34,597 bases of DNA from Rickettsiales bacterium. Lineage in GTDB: Bacteria > Pseudomonadota > Alphaproteobacteria > Rickettsiales > UBA3002. How positions within the stretch are numbered: the first letter of the stretch is position 1; the number at the start of each line of letters is the position of its first letter. Under the pieces are notes generated by a model. The model searched no databases. It had not been told where the DNA came from and saw only the letters and a program-made list of their open reading frames with translations. Below, piece after piece: positions 33,894 through 34,597 of the stretch. Made by a program: the position numbers and the translations under genes. The DNA lies in NCBI GenBank assembly GCA_028281385.1, contig JANQJY010000055.1, forward strand, positions 1 through 34,597. Direction: 5' to 3'.

Positions 33894-33910
33894 TGTTCCA
33901 TCATGGAACA
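33894..33910. promoter_or_regulatory. Perfect hairpin upstream of the RTX gene
   Basis: TGTTCCA and TGGAACA pair perfectly around a 3-base loop, 26 bp before the RTX start codon. It could be an operator half-site pair or a structure in the mRNA leader. A TATAAT hexamer at 33802-33807 lies upstream but has no good -35 partner. The rest of the gap from 33745 is AT-rich without other recognisable features. Confidence 0.5.
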
Positions 33911-33936
33911 CGAGCGGAAAGGGAATTAAGCGCCAG

Positions 33937-34597
33937 GTGGAACAAAACAATACAGGGATATTTTCAGCAGGGCTGGACGGTAATGATACTGTCGTCGGCA
34001 CCGACGGTGCGGATACGCTGTATGGCTATGATGGCAGCAACCGTTCCATCTCCGACGATGACAAAGATACGCTGACAGGTGGACTAGGCAAAGACCTGAT
34101 CTATGGCGATGCCGATGATGATGTGTTGTATGGCGGCACACAACTCCATCATCCGGATGATGACGGCGATACCCTGTCAGGCGGGCTGGGCAATGACCAG
34201 CTTTACGGCAATGGCGGCGCGGACATGCTCTATGGCGATAGCGGTGACGATACATTGCATGGCGGCGTCGGCAATGATGTACTGATTGGCGGCAGTACCC
34301 GGGATGACAGCCTTGACGGCAACGATATGCTGATCGGCTCGTCCGGTTTGGATCAGATCTATGGCGGCGCGGGCGATGATACGATCTATGGCGGCCACGG
34401 CAAGGTCGACGAATCGGACGGCGCCGATACCATCGAAGGCGGCGATGGTGATGACCTGATTTACGGCAATGGCGGCGATGATGTGTTGATCGGTGGCGCA
34501 GGCAATGACACACTTTATGGCGGCTTCGGCATGAATACGCTGACGGGCGGCGAAGGTGACGACGTCTTCTTTGTCAACGATGTCAGCAGCGTCACGG
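33937..34597 (+). CDS. RTX nonapeptide-repeat calcium-binding protein (5' part)
   Basis: The frame from GTG 33937 is open to the window end, giving 220 codons of an unfinished gene. From residue 12 it is almost entirely Gly/Asp-rich nonapeptide repeats of the GGxGxDxLx type, for example GGLGNDQLYGNGGADMLY, GGAGDDTIYGG and GGAGNDTLYGGFGMNTLTGG. About twelve units are visible, broken by short Asp-rich inserts (around residues 68-82). Such repeats form calcium-bound beta-rolls in proteins exported by type I secretion. The GTG has an AAGGGA stretch 13 bases upstream, a long spacing, and no better start is in frame before the upstream stop. The repeats begin almost at once, so there is no N-terminal enzyme domain; any activity lies beyond the window. 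Confidence 0.85.
   Translation, partial: MEQNNTGIFSAGLDGNDTVVGTDGADTLYGYDGSNRSISDDDKDTLTGGLGKDLIYGDADDDVLYGGTQLHHPDDDGDTLSGGLGNDQLYGNGGADMLYGDSGDDTLHGGVGNDVLIGGSTRDDSLDGNDMLIGSSGLDQIYGGAGDDTIYGGHGKVDESDGADTIEGGDGDDLIYGNGGDDVLIGGAGNDTLYGGFGMNTLTGGEGDDVFFVNDVSSVT

Noticed and set aside
33903-33929. Eight-codon reading frame inside and after the hairpin upstream of the RTX gene, a possible leader peptide
   Set aside because: No ribosome site precedes it and its ATG lies at the hairpin loop, so it is more simply chance.
33926-34513. Minus-strand reading frame of 195 codons rich in Arg, His and Cys opposite the RTX gene
   Set aside because: It is the complement of Gly/Asp repeat codons; the plus-strand frame has clear RTX nonapeptides and this frame has no family resemblance or ribosome site.

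Overview
The window reads as an alphaproteobacterial chromosome. The diagnostic content is dusB-ntrB-ntrC-ntrY-ntrX-trkA in one run, a fused ispDF beside pgpA and a CinA-type amidohydrolase, a PopZ gene, and a PIMT-like methyltransferase followed by tolC. Base composition is moderate and fairly even. The mix with type IV pilus-type assembly genes, RTX repeats and a Hint-domain protein would suit a free-living or predatory deep-branching alphaproteobacterium, but I cannot name a genus from this window.

Region 1 (1-10300) is an envelope nanomachine. It holds the 3' end of a PilU-type retraction ATPase, a cysteine-free protein of unknown function with two peptidoglycan-binding-like segments, and a minus-strand block. 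Read in its own direction the block is: GspE/PilB ATPase, GspF/PilC platform protein, GspL/PilM-PilN-like fusion, PilO/GspM-like protein, GspB/PilP-like protein and an ABC ATPase. The last five genes are spaced or overlapped as one transcription unit behind a good sigma70-type promoter. No pilin, prepilin peptidase or secretin is present. Between the gspE-like and gspF-like genes lies an inverted array of telomere-like heptamers.

Region 2 (10380-15750) carries housekeeping genes: rmuC, glmU, a CinA-type amidohydrolase, pgpA and ispDF. The ispDF frame has no ATG, GTG or TTG upstream of its catalytic loop and appears to start at ATT. The ispDF-pgpA gap holds a compound palindrome with four hairpins.

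Region 3 (15756-24860) is the nitrogen and redox regulatory cluster dusB-ntrBC-ntrYX-trkA. It has a palindromic element between ntrB and ntrC and another, probably acting as a two-way terminator, between trkA and the convergent ilvD.

Region 4 (24879-30417) holds ilvD, a periplasmic ankyrin-repeat protein, popZ, tolC and the PIMT-like gene, all on the minus strand.

Region 5 (30684-34597) is accessory and the most novel part. A two-gene operon encodes a secreted cysteine-rich protein ending in a Hint (hedgehog/intein-type) domain and a TadG-like pseudopilin/vWA protein with an altered metal-site motif. tRNA-Cys(GCA) follows, then an RTX nonapeptide-repeat gene, preceded by a perfect hairpin, that runs off the window.

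Four elements of one palindromic type (GTCAT...ATGAC ends) sit only in intergenic gaps: 11806-11905, 14334-14558, 18037-18157 and 24794-24861.
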